Origin: Pardosa pseudoannulata
Lineage: Eukaryota > Arthropoda > Arachnida > Araneae > Lycosidae
Direction of reading: 5' to 3'
NCBI GenBank assembly: GCA_032207245.1
Contig: CM063502.1
Location: 65,671,069-65,735,068 of the forward strand
Length of the DNA: 64,000 bases
Below, piece after piece: positions 11,974 to 25,081 of the stretch (position 1 is the stretch's first letter; each line of letters opens with the position of its first letter). The translations under genes and the position numbers were made by a program. Under the pieces are notes generated by a model. It was not told where the DNA came from. It worked only from the letters and a program-made list of their open reading frames with translations, and made no database searches.

Positions 11974-12721
11974 TCATAGGTAGGGTTTTTACGTACGTGG
12001 GTTCGGATCACGGTACTGTTTTGAATACATGCATTTTTTAGGGGTCATCTTTAAGTAGCGGGTTTAGCAAAACAATAGAACGTAATGCTTCAAATCAAAT
12101 ATGTGTCTTGCATGCACAAAATAGAAACTTACGAAATAAACTTTTTAACCCTTAATCTATTTACTGAGGTTAGATTTTATGTAAATGTGGATATTAATAT
12201 AAAAAAATCATAGTTTTATGAATGTAGGATACGACCTTTTCACTCTAAAGGCCGGGATAGAAGAGTCCCGTTTGACATTTTAAATAGGACATATAAAACC
12301 TAGTAAACTTGAAAGCAATTTTATAACATGGGTGGGACATAATATGTCCCGATAGACTTCAAATTGGTAAAAAAAATGCTCCAATTATTACATTTAATCA
12401 CTTGCTACAGTTTGAGAGAGTATTTGTTTCCAGTTTATATGTATAAAGTTAAAAATAGATCAACTAAAGCTCTAAGTATCGAGTTGCGAATATATATCGT
12501 GGAAACAATAGTAGTAGATATTATCAGAATCTTGCAGAAAGCAAAAGATTCTTTTATAATCTGTAAAAATTAACTAGCTCTTGAAATTTGTGGACCACTA
12601 AAATGAATATGACTAACGGAGAAACTAAGAAAAATTTTTAGCTTTAAAAATGTACCTTTTTTGCATGTATATTCATAAATGTGAAATTTCGCGATGTGAA
12701 TGTGTTTTTTCCATCCTTGAA
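11974..12721. other. No gene seen; possible truncated TTAA element with palindrome
   Basis: Near 12149 TTAACCCTTAATCT resembles a TTAA-element end. GGGACATA-A-TATGTCCC at about 12333-12349 is a perfect palindrome of the kind found in the TTAA elements elsewhere in the window. No opposite end is found, so the element is not called. A tRNA-like GGGTTCGGATC also occurs near 11999. Confidence 0.35.
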
Positions 12722-12962
12722 GACATTTGGACATTTATAATTGGGATGGTTGTTTGCCTTCTCCAAACTTTATGATCTGCAGGGGCTTCTGTAGCCGCAG
12801 GCTTTGGTCACTCCCCAATTTTCAATTGCCATGGGAGCGGACGATTCAAACTATAACCCAAGAATTGGTTTTATTACAGCGTGGTCAGTTCTTGGGTTTG
12901 TTTGATCCCCTCTTAACACACCCAGTTACAAAAAGTTGTTGTCTTGCCTTACAAGCAGGATG
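12722..12962 (-). repeat. Interspersed repeat, GC-richer, copy 2 of 2
   Basis: The reverse-orientation counterpart of 10925-11250 (see that entry). The 79-aa frame at 12727-12966 is on the other strand and is not a recognised protein. Confidence 0.5.
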
Positions 12963-13402
12963 GTAAAAAGTTTCCAGTTTTCTACAATTGTTATTGTAAA
13001 GAAATAATGCTGTCTATTGTTCTAAAAGCATCACAATAAAATGAAAAAGTAGAATTCGAGGGAAAATTTCATAAGTGGTAAAATATTTAAAAGTAAACCT
13101 CTGAATCGTTTCTCTGATTATCTTCAGTTATTTGGGGTTTCTATATATTGCAATTAAATATCCCGAGAAAACTCGGGTAAGCTAGAAATAAACAAGTAAG
13201 ATAAGAGATCATATATCTGTGTATCGCAAGTCAGGTATCTCTTTGTGCTTCCCTTGTTTCAAAAAGTATCAAAAAAGACTAATATTTAAATTCTTTTTCT
13301 TTTTCCATTCGGACAAGATAACTCGGATTTGGTTGGTTTGATTTGGAGCGCTACGGTCTACTGTATTGCTACAAGAGGGCTAAAGAGACCGGGACTTACT
13401 GC

Positions 13403-14097
<695 letters not shown>

Positions 14098-14443
14098 CCT
14101 GCTGCTTAAAGCTGATTCCGATCGGATAAGAACATTCATGCCAGCAGTGGGATTTGAATCCGCGGACTTCAATACCGAAGAACAACACCCTACCGTTCAA
14201 TCATCGTTGGCCAAAATAAATCGGGAGAGTAAACTAATGATGAAACTATATGCTTTCAAAGATGCAAAAAATTAAAAATTCATCTTAGATCGTTCATTCA
14301 TTTTAGATCGTTTTATTATTAAATAAAATAAACTGAATAATAAAATTAAAAATATAGGGATTTGCCATTAAAAAATATTAGTAAGAAAGGCCGTAAAACG
14401 GGGAATCTTACCATTCTTGATAGATGGATATTTGGAACGTCGA

Positions 14444-14799
14444 TATGAGCCGCTGTAGCTCAGTTGGCAAAGGCAACGCTATCGTAACTGAGGGGTTGCG
14501 GCTCAGAACCCGAACCAACCTAAGATCCACCGTGTTCGTTAAAGGTCATTGGAGCACGTAAAATATGTTCGTGGTCACAATGTCCTTCAAGCTCTCAATC
14601 AATACCTCATGGGGTGGCAGGCCAAGTCAATGGCTTCTGCTTCATCCCAGCTTAAAAATTACGAGGACGCATTTGAGCATAAATTGTACTTTCACCCTTC
14701 TTGTGCTCACTACAAACGAAAGGACACTCCTTTGACTTGATACGAAGTAGACTCCGGCTCAATCGTGCTTGGTTTGACCAAGTGGCATAAGACAACAAC
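14444..14799 (+). mobile_element. tRNA-derived SINE, family B
   Basis: The head GCCGCTGTAGCTCAGTTGG (A-box TAGCTCAGTTGG) is followed by an anticodon-arm-like segment and a degenerate B-box GGCTCAGAACCC. The body shows GATCC, TTAAAGGTCATTGG, ATGTTCGTGGTCACAATGTC and a 3' end with GACAACAAC. An 8-bp duplication AACGTCGA lies at 14436-14443 and 14800-14807. Relatives are at 21626-21931 and 39093-39463. The 63-aa frame inside is not a gene. Confidence 0.8.
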
Positions 14800-14875
14800 A
14801 ACGTCGACGTAAAACGTTTTGAGCGGGAAAATTTCTTAAACGGGTATTTTTCAAGCGGGTTCCACTTATATACAG

Positions 14876-14940
14876 CGGTCTTATTAGCCCTCGCGTAGCA
14901 AAACAGAAGGCCGTAGCTCTCCAAAACAGAAACAAACCAA
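14876..14940 (+). mobile_element. SINE family A, 3' fragment
   Basis: Contains TTATTAGCCCTCGCGTAGC and AGGCCGTAGCTCTCC followed by AAACAGAAACAAACC, the 3' third and tail of family A. The head is missing. Confidence 0.65.
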
Positions 14941-15291
14941 ATTTGTATAAAATGGAAGCTCATCAGATTATAAAGAAAAAATAATTTTTTCTCGTCTTTG
15001 TTAAATAAATAACTTTGCACTAAAATTAAGCTACTAATATACATGGCTTGGAGCCAAAATAACACTGAAGGGCGTTCTAGGTCCCTCGTTCCTTTAATTT
15101 CCCGAAAGCATCATTTCCGAATATGCTCTGGTCCCCGGTCATTTGCAGATAGCGTGCTCCCCCAGTTCTCTGGTCCGTTAGATTGGGGCCCCCTTTAGGG
15201 GGGAAGATCAGATGGGTTCGTATTTTACGTAGGGGAAGTACTTAATGCTAGGCACATCCGAGGTCAAACATGACTTGCAAGTGAGAAAGAA

Positions 15292-15835
15292 TCACAGAAT
15301 GCATGGTGTCAAATTTGAAACCTCATCAGGCAACAGTCGAGATTGGGAAAATTGTTGGATAGCTTAGCCAGAACTTTATTTCAGGGAGGGACAAATGAAG
15401 GTTATTTTGTTATTTGTAACAAATACCTGAATAAAACTACAGATACTGCTACTGATGTACATTTTTAATGTGTACTATGAGTAAAGCCAGTTCATTTTGA
15501 TGTATTATACGATTAATCTAAATTTTCATTAACAATAGCTGATCATATCACATCATATATATATATATATATATTCTGTGATAGCATCACAGAATGTATG
15601 GTGTCAAATTTGAAATCTCAGTAGGCAACAGTCGAGATTGGTTAAATTATTGGATAGCATAGCCAGAACTTTATTTCAGGAAGGGACAAACGAAAGTTAT
15701 TTTACTATTTGTAACAAATAACTGAATAAAATTACAGATGCAGCTACTGATGTACATTTTTAATGTGTACTTTTAATGTGTAAGCCAGTACATTTTGATG
15801 TACTTTACGATTAATCTAAATTTTCATTAATAATT
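15292..15835. repeat. Two-copy direct repeat, unit about 250 bp
   Basis: Copy 1 is 15292-15538 and copy 2 is 15587-15835, separated by a short TA microsatellite. Both begin TCACAGAATG, include GGCAACAGTCGAGATTGG and TAGCCAGAACTTTATTTCAGG, and end GATTAATCTAAATTTTCATT. They differ by scattered substitutions. Not coding. Confidence 0.85.
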
Positions 15836-15860
15836 TAGGATTTAAACCCTTTTTATAGAA

Positions 15861-16889
<1,029 letters not shown>

Positions 16890-17154
16890 TTAACACTAGA
16901 TTGCCCAAGGCAGTCATTTTGACTGTTTTTTAATTTCAATTAGAAAAACAATTATGAAATATAATGACAATTTCTTAGAATTTGGTGACTTTTTCTATAA
17001 CATATAAATGGGTTTATGAATAATTGTAGTTACTTCCGCCCTCCTTTATTTCCGTATATATACATATGTGTGTTATACCTATATTGCCCAGAAGCAGTCA
17101 TTTTGACTGCTTGGGAAATTTTAAATAATCAAAAGATTTTTATTTATTGAATTG

Positions 17155-17330
17155 TTTGTTTGGTTTTGGAGTGCTACGGTCTACTTTTGCAACACGAGGA
17201 CTAATGAGACCGGGACCTACAGCTTAAAGCCGATTCCGAACGGCTACGAACATCCATGCCTCTGTGGGATTCGAACCCTCGAACTCCGGTTCCGAAGGCT
17301 AGCACCCTAATCAATCGGCCATCGTTCGGC
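17155..17330 (-). mobile_element. SINE family A inside the piggyBac element
   Basis: A full-length 176-bp copy. On the plus strand it reads from a TTTGG-type tail to the head complement GGCCATCGTTCGGC, with the B-box complement GGGATTCGAACCC. A perfect 12-bp duplication TTTATTGAATTG at 17143-17154 and 17331-17342 marks it as an insertion younger than the piggyBac element. Confidence 0.92.
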
Positions 17331-17710
17331 TTTATTGAATTGAGTAAATTTCTTATATGACCTGTCTGGCTTTGTATTGAAATAACAATTTTTTTCGATT
17401 ACGGTAACATACCGATGCATGATAAATTGTCGATTTGGGCTTATACTTGATAAGTGTCAGTTGCTCAATAAGCTAAAGTAGTACTAGTTATTCGAATCTT
17501 TATAAAGTGTTGTTCTAACAAGTTGTTTATTTTGTTGAAGTGAAGAAGTGGATAATACAATCTGACATGCAAAAATAGAGCCTTTTATTTACAAGTACTA
17601 CGGAATGACATATGTCCGATCTTCGAGCGTAACAACCAGTGAGTGAGCCAGAAAATATACAGTAAAAGCTAGTTCTCGTAGATGGCCCCTCCAAATATTT
17701 TTCAATATTT

Positions 17711-17994
17711 TAGATTTGGCTGCCATAAATGCTTGGATCATTTACAAAGAAACGACAGGAATACAAATAGAACGAAAAGAGTTCTTATTTCAATTAGCAG
17801 AACATCTTTCCAACGAATATAGAGTTGCAAGACAGAAAAATTTATCAGAACATGAAGACCCACAAAGATCAACTGCAACATCATCAAATGCAACCCATTC
17901 TCACAAATGCAAATTTTGTCAAGTACGACTTTGCCACAACAACAAAACAAATAATATATGTGAAAAATGTAAAAATGTAAAGATGTACACATAA
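17711..17994 (+). pseudogene. piggyBac transposase, C-terminal remnant
   Basis: The frame starts with AAINAWIIYKETTG, the conserved segment after the last catalytic region of piggyBac transposases (typically D-x-A-x-x-N-A-W/F-x-L/I-Y). It continues with KEFLFQLAEHLSNEY and ends in a cysteine-rich tail: C-x2-C, a C-H-N-N-K spacer, then C-x2-C and a stop at 17992-17994. That is the compact zinc-binding domain known at the C-terminus of the family. Full transposases are roughly 500-600 aa; only about 90 aa remain. The catalytic DDD core is absent, and the DNA upstream (17343-17700) has no matching frame. The remnant lies on the plus strand inside the TTAA-flanked element. Its frame is intact, so the element decayed by deletion rather than by point mutation here. 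Confidence 0.82.
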
Positions 17995-18391
17995 AAGATT
18001 TCCACTTTCATTTGCATAAAATGTACCAATAATAATGCATAAATTATTTTTTTTAAATTAAAGTAAATTTTTTTATTGTTAATATTTACTAATAACTTGT
18101 TGTTTAATTGTAAATAATATAAGAAATATTAAAAATTAATTTTAAACAAATTTCTTTACATATTTGTTATTTTTTCACAATGCAGTCATTTTGACTGTTT
18201 TTGGGCAATATAGGTATACAAGAAATCTCGGGCAATCTAGTGTTAATTACGAAGTAGTTATATCACTTATTTAGAGATGGATTATTTAAATTTGTACGTG
18301 GCCCTTTTTTTGCTTAAAATTATTCAAATAACTGTAATGCTCTTATACTTCAAAGTAAATTTTATTCTTTGTTTCAATGAATGGATAATTC

Positions 18392-18460
<69 letters not shown>
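18392..18460. repeat. TA then GT microsatellite
   Basis: A pure TA block followed by a GT block (about 18432-18460). Confidence 0.95.
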
Positions 18461-18467
<7 letters not shown>

Positions 18468-18853
18468 AAAATTATTTAACTTTAATATTTCCTAAAAAAA
18501 ACCCTCCTCTCTCCTCATTCTAATTCCCAGCCTCTAAATCAAATGTCTTAATCAAAGGAGTGTCTCGGACTTCTCTCTTTCTTTCTATCCTAAAGATGTA
18601 AATTTTCTGTTTGAAATTTCTTTCTGTCTTCACTCTTGCGTTCACCTCTATTCGAGCAGAGTGATTTTTGTGTCTTTTCTTTTGCTTTTCGTTGAGTAGT
18701 AAAGATGTTCGTTTTATCAGCTCTGAAATAAAGTTTTAATTAGACTTGTGCCATTCTCTTCAATGTCGGCAGACTGCATTTTTATTACTACTAGCTGTTT
18801 AGCTTTCTCCTTGTCCAACAGTTTTATAATTTAAGGATTACACACACACACAT

Positions 18854-18884
<31 letters not shown>

Positions 18885-18897
18885 AATGAATAAAAGT

Positions 18898-19075
18898 GTC
18901 AAACAATCGACTGAATGGGTAGGGAGCTGCTTTCTGGTATTGAAATTCATGAATTCGAATTCCAATCTTGGCGTGGATGCTCATAGACATTCGGAATCGG
19001 ATTTAAGGAGCAGTAGTGTTCATTATCACTGGTGTAGCCAAAACAGTAGACCATAGCACTCCAAACCGCTTATAA
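18898..19075 (+). mobile_element. SINE family A, diverged copy
   Basis: GGGTAGGGAGCTGC corresponds to the A-box side, ATTCGAATTCC to the B-box, and CATTCGGAATCGGATTTAAGG and AGACCATAGCACTCCAAACC to the body and 3' end. Many substitutions; target duplication not identified. A CA/TA microsatellite (18841-18884) lies just upstream. Confidence 0.75.
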
Positions 19076-19324
19076 AAGTACAAATAAAAAATTTTACATT
19101 GTACACTTTCCTTTAAAAAATTTTTTTAAAAACATTATTTACTTTCTTTTTGACAAAAAATTTAAAAAAAATGCATGTACATACAATTTAATATTTATAT
19201 TTTTAACTCTTTATATCTAAAATTTCCAAAACTAATTTTTTTTCCGTAAAACATATTTAGAATTGTTCATGTGGTCGGTTATCTTATTTTTGAAGGGCAT
19301 ATTTACTTTAAAATTTCATATTAA

Positions 19325-19572
19325 CCCCTTAAAGCATTTGCCCGTGTCTGACACGGGTAAAATTCAAAATAAACATGCAATCACATTATTTACACTTTGT
19401 TTGAGTAACAATTTTTTTTTTATAACTTTTAACTCTTTTTCCACTGTAGTCACCCCCTCCCCCAGATCTAAAATTGCAAAAAATAATTTATTCTATACCT
19501 ATATATTTTTTTCAGTCATAAAATGTATCATTTTTTATCAGTTTTTTCGAAAAAAATTCGTGTTTTAAGGGG
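19325..19572. mobile_element. Short TTAA MITE (TTAA element 4)
   Basis: Flanked by TTAA at 19321-19324 and 19573-19576. Ends: CCCCTTAAAGCATTTG on the left and, reverse complemented, CCCCTTAAAACACGAA on the right. Near the left end is a palindrome CCCGTGTC-T-GACACGGG (19341-19357), extendable to TTT..AAA with one mismatch. It is 248 bp with no coding frame conserved; the 101-aa frame here is chance. TTAA targeting fits piggyBac-type mobilisation. Confidence 0.75.
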
Positions 19573-19576
19573 TTAA

Positions 19577-20906
19577 AATCGTTTTATAGGGCAATTATCT
19601 ATAGAAGAGTTATATTATCTATTCTAGGAGTCGTAAGCTAATTTGACAAATTAATATAGAAAATAAAAAAAATAAATAAATAAATAAATAACAAGTAAAT
19701 AAATAAGATAAAAATAATAAATAGATAGATAAATAAAAAATAATAAATAATGAAGTGATGCATAAACTTTATTTTAAAATTTTAGCTCTGATCAAGGTTG
19801 GTTACCTTATTTTCGACGGCCATAATTACTTTAAAACTTTGAATTACAATCAATTCATAGCGATGTTGCATAGTTTATAAATTCTAAAACTCATAAGCTT
19901 TTATATTTTTGTTGATTAATTACGAAAAACCTTTTCTTGCTCTCACAGAGTCTCGTTTTTCATTTAAGACAATTAATTAAAGGAAGTACCTATTCTTTTG
20001 AAAGAATCAAGGGGCCAATTGACATCACAAATGAAAGAGCCACTCGCAATAGAATTTCTTCTTGTCTTTCTTCGCTCGCTAACGATATATTGTTACAATG
20101 AACCCACAAGAGTCCGTTGCTAACATTAGTCACGACTTCCTCTTGGTTAAAACTATTTCCTGTTAGGGTTTATATGATGAAAGGTTTATTCGTAAAAAAA
20201 CGTCTTTATATCTGGAAACTTAAGTGAATATTTTATTTTTTACAATATGTTGTTTTGGGTGTTACAACGTGAAAAAGAGATCAAAATGTTATATACGTTT
20301 GAATTTCCATTCTATGAAGGTTCAAAATATCCCCCCCCCCAAAAAAAAATTAAATTTTCAAAAAAGTATAGAATATTTGTTACATAGAAATAGTTATAAA
20401 ATCTTACGAATTATGGAAAATAATATGGAATATTTCTACTAATTTTCTTAACATTCAAAATGCCTTGAAATTAGGCCATTTTAAGCCATGTATTTGTTCA
20501 TTATATGTACAATAAACAGTTTGTGCGATCAGAAAAGAGAGAAGTAATTTTTAGAATTTTTAGATATAAATTCCTGCTAGCGGTTACGTAAGTGAAAAAA
20601 ATTTCTAAATTGAAATTGAGTTCGTTAGACGGAAGTTGCATATCATATAAACTCCCCATGTTCAAGGTTCAGTAAAAATATTCGTTATTTAGAAAATTTT
20701 GCTTAATGGATGATTGTTTTACAGAAAATTAATTGTATTTATAGGGAAAAAAGAGGCTTTATTTAAAAATAATACATATACAAAAGGAAAATAGGGTAAA
20801 TTTTTCAAAATTAATGATCTACAATCAAAGCGATGTAATGGGTGATATAATGACGCAAATTTTGCACCTGGCGTTTTCGTTTTGTATACCTTTGGTCAAT
20901 TCAAAA
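19577..20906. other. No gene seen
   Basis: AT-rich with an ATAA-type low-complexity patch (19665-19750). Chance frames only. Confidence 0.5.
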
Positions 20907-21030
20907 AGGTTCGAAACAGGGTAGGCAATCCTTCAACCATGGAAGATCACTTCGCATGATGTCACATAGGCCGCCGGACGTGATCGTTTCATATATACGT
21001 TTCAGGGTACTCTGGCGTACACAGAATTCT
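20907..21030. mobile_element. hAT-like left-end fragment
   Basis: CAGGGTAGGCAATCCTTC followed by CAACCATGGAAG and GATGTCACATAGGCCGC. The same series occurs at 34684-34770 (GGGTTGGGCAACCTTTC, CAACCATGGAGG, GACGGCACATAGGACGC). It resembles a hAT terminus, but no right end or target duplication is found at either site. Confidence 0.45.
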
Positions 21031-21616
21031 GCGTGTGATTTCAGGTGAAAACGTTGCAGATACATTTTTGTATGTAACATGCCCGCTTTTTTGTCAAATT
21101 ATAATATAATACATGTACTTACATGCGCTATATTAGGATTTAAAAAAAGTAAGGGAAGAGTCAAATATATATAACAGTGTAATTCTAAGAAGTTATCTTT
21201 ATGTTAAAAATTTCTGGATTTTTTTTTCTTTCAGCCTATTCATTTTTGTGAGGGGTTTGAATTCTCTAATTTCCCTCTTGTGTATGCCACTGGAAGGGGA
21301 AAGCGCTGAAAATCATATTTTGCTCACATTAAAAAATTGCATAAACAACATATAAAAATTATGTAAGGTATACCAGGTGATACAAAACTCAGTAGAATTT
21401 TTAGAATTAAATAATTCGACTAAGAATGAAGATGAATTGATGCGGTTTGTATCAATGAGATGAAAAGGAAGCCAATTTTTTTTTGTGACGTAAGCAAAAA
21501 AGTGTCTTGACTAGTTCTTCTTTCACTTCTAGATAATGTTACTGGTTTACTGCTATCGTATTATGCAAAGCAGTAAATATTTAAAAGAGTAACTGCATGA
21601 GATATTGATAGCTAAT
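21031..21616. other. No gene seen
   Basis: AT-rich; no frames or repeats I can support. Confidence 0.45.
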
Positions 21617-21625
21617 GCTGTACAC

Positions 21626-21931
21626 GCTTAAAAAATGCAGGGGCACTTGCATGTTAAGCATTTGACGGATGTCTGAGAAGCTTTTACTCATTTAGCATCC
21701 ACCAAGGAGCATGTGTAGCTTAAGGTACGCGTGTAACATTACCCCTGCTATTTTTTCGTAGTTTAGAAGCAGAGGACAAATAGAAATCTACCAAGCTTTG
21801 GGCCTCCCGGCTCCAAAGGTATCATTTAAGAACGTGGAGGACACAGTAGATCTCAGGTCTGCTCAAGCTTCAATCACATTACCCAGAGGTTACAAGATCG
21901 CTGCCTTTACCATTGAGCCACCGCGGCTCCA
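21626..21931 (-). mobile_element. SINE family B with tRNA-Thr-like head
   Basis: The minus strand starts GGAGCCGCGGTGGCTCAATGG (A-box GTGGCTCAATGG) followed by GCAGCGATCTTGTAACC. The seven-base loop CTTGTAA places TGT at the anticodon position, as in tRNA-Thr(UGU). The B-box is degenerate. The 3' part carries short tracts shared with the copy at 39093. A perfect 9-bp duplication GCTGTACAC lies at 21617-21625 and 21932-21940. Confidence 0.82.
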
Positions 21932-21940
21932 GCTGTACAC

Positions 21941-22805
21941 CTAGAAATGCTGTTCTTAGTGAATAAGACCCTTCTAATTGTGGTATTGTAGGCATAGCTC
22001 TACATGAACTAGGTACTAAAGAACCATTTTTATGTTATGCATTGATCAAAATGATTGAGAAATTTTAAGTTACAGATTTTTTTTCTGTCGCATACAAAAC
22101 GCGGATTTCACTCAGTAACAAATGTCTGCCGTACCGAGAGAAAAGTTGTTAACTGCTGTAAATAACACTGCCTCGTCTTACAGCTGTATGACAAAATGCA
22201 CATTGAACACTTGTAAGATAACTAGTAAGCAATATTAATTCTGCAAACCATCTGATAGTCATAGTCAGATGAAGAATAATAGCACCCCGTTTTTTAATTG
22301 ACAACAGAATTACTCTAGCAATTTTTTTTCCTTCATCACAAAAAACCTGGTTTCGTTTTTATTCGATAAGTGCTAGTAGCATCTTTTTTATCTTTATTCG
22401 TTTTCAGTTTTGTTTTTACTTTTAGATTATTTGGTATTTAAAATATAAAACTACTTATTTTTTTTATATCTGTTAATGTCTTTTCACGAATAAAAAAATA
22501 TGATTAATTTCAAATTTTTTGTGGATTGTTTCCATTTTTCCCAGCAGCCTAATCGTCGGAAAATACTTATATTTAATATTATGTCTATGCTTAACTGCGC
22601 ATTAAATAATTTGTTAAATTATAATTTTTCCTTCAATTTTTTCTTTGCACATACACATGCAAAAGCAAACCATGATTAGTAAGTATATTTTATATCTTTG
22701 TAGGAAAATAGTCAAAATGCAAATGCATTTTCAAAACAATCGGAGGACCGTAAGTTGCAACTACTGTCAAAAAAGGCAAGCAAGCTAGCTCAAATGCAGG
22801 AAATA
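21941..22805. other. No gene seen
   Basis: AT-rich; no supported feature. Confidence 0.5.
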
Positions 22806-22972
22806 AATTTTGGTTTGGAGCTTTACAACCTACTTTTGGCTAAACGAGAGCTAATGAAAAAAGGATCTACTGCTGAAAGCCGATTCAGAGCGGATACGGA
22901 CATTCATACAAACAGTTGAGTATAGAAATCTGGTTTCGAAGAGCAGAGTTCTATTCATTCAGCCTTTACTTG
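22806..22972 (-). mobile_element. SINE family A, diverged copy
   Basis: Plus-strand order TTTTGGTTTGGAGCTTTAC, ACGAGAGCTAATGA, TCTACTGCTGAAAGCCGATTC, ending near TTCATTCAGCC matches family A throughout, with many substitutions. The B-box is lost. Confidence 0.75.
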
Positions 22973-23161
22973 ACCAGGTAGAGTAATCAATGTTATCTAA
23001 AGTACATTAATAATTTTGTTTTATGTTACAAGGGTGAAAACGCATGAGGTCAATGAAAACTCTATTGTGGCGTTTCATGTGTTATAACGAGTCACACTAT
23101 AGTTACATAATATTAAATTCACAAATTCTAATTTAGTATATTTGCATATTCTACAAAAATG

Positions 23162-23346
23162 ATAATTTGGTTTGGTTTGGTTTGGAGCGCTACGGTCTAC
23201 TGTTTGCACACGAGGGCTAATGAGACCGGGACCTACTGCTTAAAGCCGATTCCGAATGGCTACGAACATCCATGCCATAGTGGGATTCCAACCCACGAAC
23301 TCCGGTACCGACGATCAGCGCCCTAATCAATCGGCCAGCGTTCGGC
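23162..23346 (-). mobile_element. SINE family A, near-intact copy
   Basis: Full length with a TTTGG repeat tail, GAGCGCTACGGTCTACTG, GAGGGCTAATGAGACCGGGA and head complement CAATCGGCCAGCGTTCGGC. A target duplication ACAAAAATG lies at 23153-23161 and 23347-23355, extendable through A/GTAA. One B-box substitution (GATTCCAACCC) would weaken the internal promoter. Confidence 0.92.
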
Positions 23347-23355
23347 ACAAAAATG

Positions 23356-23810
23356 GTAAAAAACTATGTGAAAAAAATTAAATAAAACACAAAATAATTA
23401 TTTCAAATTTTTAATATTAAAGATAAAATATAATAAAAATATGTTAATCAAAGGCATAACATTTAATGAAGATGTAGAATAAATAGTTGAAATTTGGCGT
23501 ATAGTTAATCACAACTGTTCTCAATAATTCTGTGAAATAATTGGTCAATGGCAAACGGAATTTCAACTTGGCAAACTTCATTGTGGACTGTAAATCATTG
23601 TCTGTAAGTTTGGATATTTATGAATATTCAAAATCTGTATTTTAAAATATTTGCCTCTTAGTCAATTAAACATGATATAAGTTGTAAAATAATAAATTGT
23701 AACTATTTTATATTTTTCAAATTGAAGCCGCAATTATTTGTCTACCGTTTCTTTGGTATGACTGATTTAACTGCCCCTTTGGGAGTACTAGATTCCAATG
23801 AAACGAAATG
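23356..23810. other. No gene seen
   Basis: AT-rich, no supported feature. Confidence 0.5.
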
Positions 23811-24125
23811 TTTGTTAATACAGCTGCTTAGCACACACAATAATTAGCAGAACATTTTAAGGATATTTATCCCCTGATGAGGGAGTGATGCTTGATTTAC
23901 AAGACTGTAGCATTTCATAAAAATAAAAATAGGATTTTTTCGAGATTTATGTGTTCCGGATTAAGGTATTGAATCACCAGAAGTTTGTTTTAGAATATAA
24001 ATTATATGAAAGAAATAATAACAACTATAATAATAATAATTATAATAAATATATTAATTATATAAAGAATGTTTAGAATATAATTAAGTTGGTTAGTTTG
24101 GTTAAAGCATCATTAGACACACATG
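23811..24125. repeat. Local duplication, copy 1
   Basis: Shares a co-linear run with 26300-26595: TTTGTTAATACAGC, TTAGCA.ACACAATAATTA, GCTTGATTTACAA, AATAGGATTTTTTCGAG, CGGATTAAGGTATTGAATC, TTGGTTAGTT and ATCATTAGACACA, each followed by a TA microsatellite. There are scattered substitutions and small indels. Confidence 0.8.
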
Positions 24126-25026
24126 CATATATATCTGTATTGCTGTATTCTGAGCCCACTATTTCATGTTTGACAAATAAGCATTAAAACTCTCGCACGG
24201 GCATATGTCATAATAATGTTATCCATCAGGCAGGAAACAAGTTTTACAGTCTATCATTAAGAACATTCAATTATTTGAATCATTATACGTTCATCTACAT
24301 AAATAAGGTGTGTGTCAAAATTATATAAGGATGCAACATGACTGAAGAAATAAAGAAAAATACTACTTTACATAACATTATATGATTTAATTTCTTATTA
24401 ATGTATAATCATTCAATATGTTTAGGAAATCCTGATGACTAATATCAAGAGTGTGTATCATATTAATAGCAATCTGTAATGTAGCATGAACTTGCGCGAG
24501 CATTTTTACTGTTGTAAGTTTTTAAATGTATGTACTCTTTCGCATAGTTTTTGTACTACTCTTACAAACTGTCTTCCGGTGAATAATAGAACAATAGGTA
24601 TTGGGGTGTTAATTCAGACTGCATATATTCATACTTCAGTGGATCTCAGTGAAGCATAATGATACCGCAAAATGTGCTAGCCACATTAATTCATTTGGAT
24701 TCAAATCATTCAACCGTCGAATATACAGATGAGAGCGCTTTCGTAAAATACAGAATGAGGTTTTTTTTATTCCCTAATTAAAAACCAGCTCTGAGATATC
24801 TGGACATCTGCATACAGAAATCCTCTCAAGCTGTATAAATTCTTTCATATTTTCATGAACCCACATTCCTTACAGTTAATGAGTACTTATTTTTTGTACA
24901 TTTATGACGGCATTTTTAACTGATTTATTAAATAAGGATTGATGAAGTTATCTTAAATTGCTTAGTTTTATTTACTAACTGGTTGCCCATGCTGTATTTC
25001 TAAAGACAAGTTAAGAGGGTCAGGGA
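24126..25026. other. No gene seen
   Basis: AT-rich. From about 24967 the text matches 25650-25722 (CCCATGCT, CAAGTTAAG.GGGTC, ACACAGAATTATAT), a second small duplication linked to the TA tracts. Confidence 0.45.
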
Positions 25027-25031
25027 CACAG

Positions 25032-25034
<3 letters not shown>

Positions 25035-25079
<45 letters not shown>
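25035..25079. repeat. TA microsatellite
   Basis: A pure TA tract. Confidence 0.95.

Positions 25080-25081
<2 letters not shown>

Larger units (their letters stand above)
16894..18242 (+). mobile_element. piggyBac-type element with internal deletion (TTAA element 1)
   Basis: Flanked by TTAA at 16890-16893 and 18243-18246. Both ends carry the 13-bp inverted repeat CACTAGATTGCCC. A palindromic box CAGTCA-TTT-TGACTG occurs three times: 16911-16925, 17096-17109 (extended to 9-bp arms at 17092-17112) and 18183-18197. A further 16-bp inverted pair TATACCTATATTGCCC (17074-17089) / GGGCAATATAGGTATA (18203-18218) lies inside. It encodes only a transposase C-terminus (17711-17994) and carries a SINE. 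It cannot encode a full transposase. Confidence 0.88.

Noticed and set aside
14652..15065. 137-aa minus-strand frame
   Set aside because: It overlaps a family B SINE end and a family A SINE fragment; composition and lack of motifs indicate chance.
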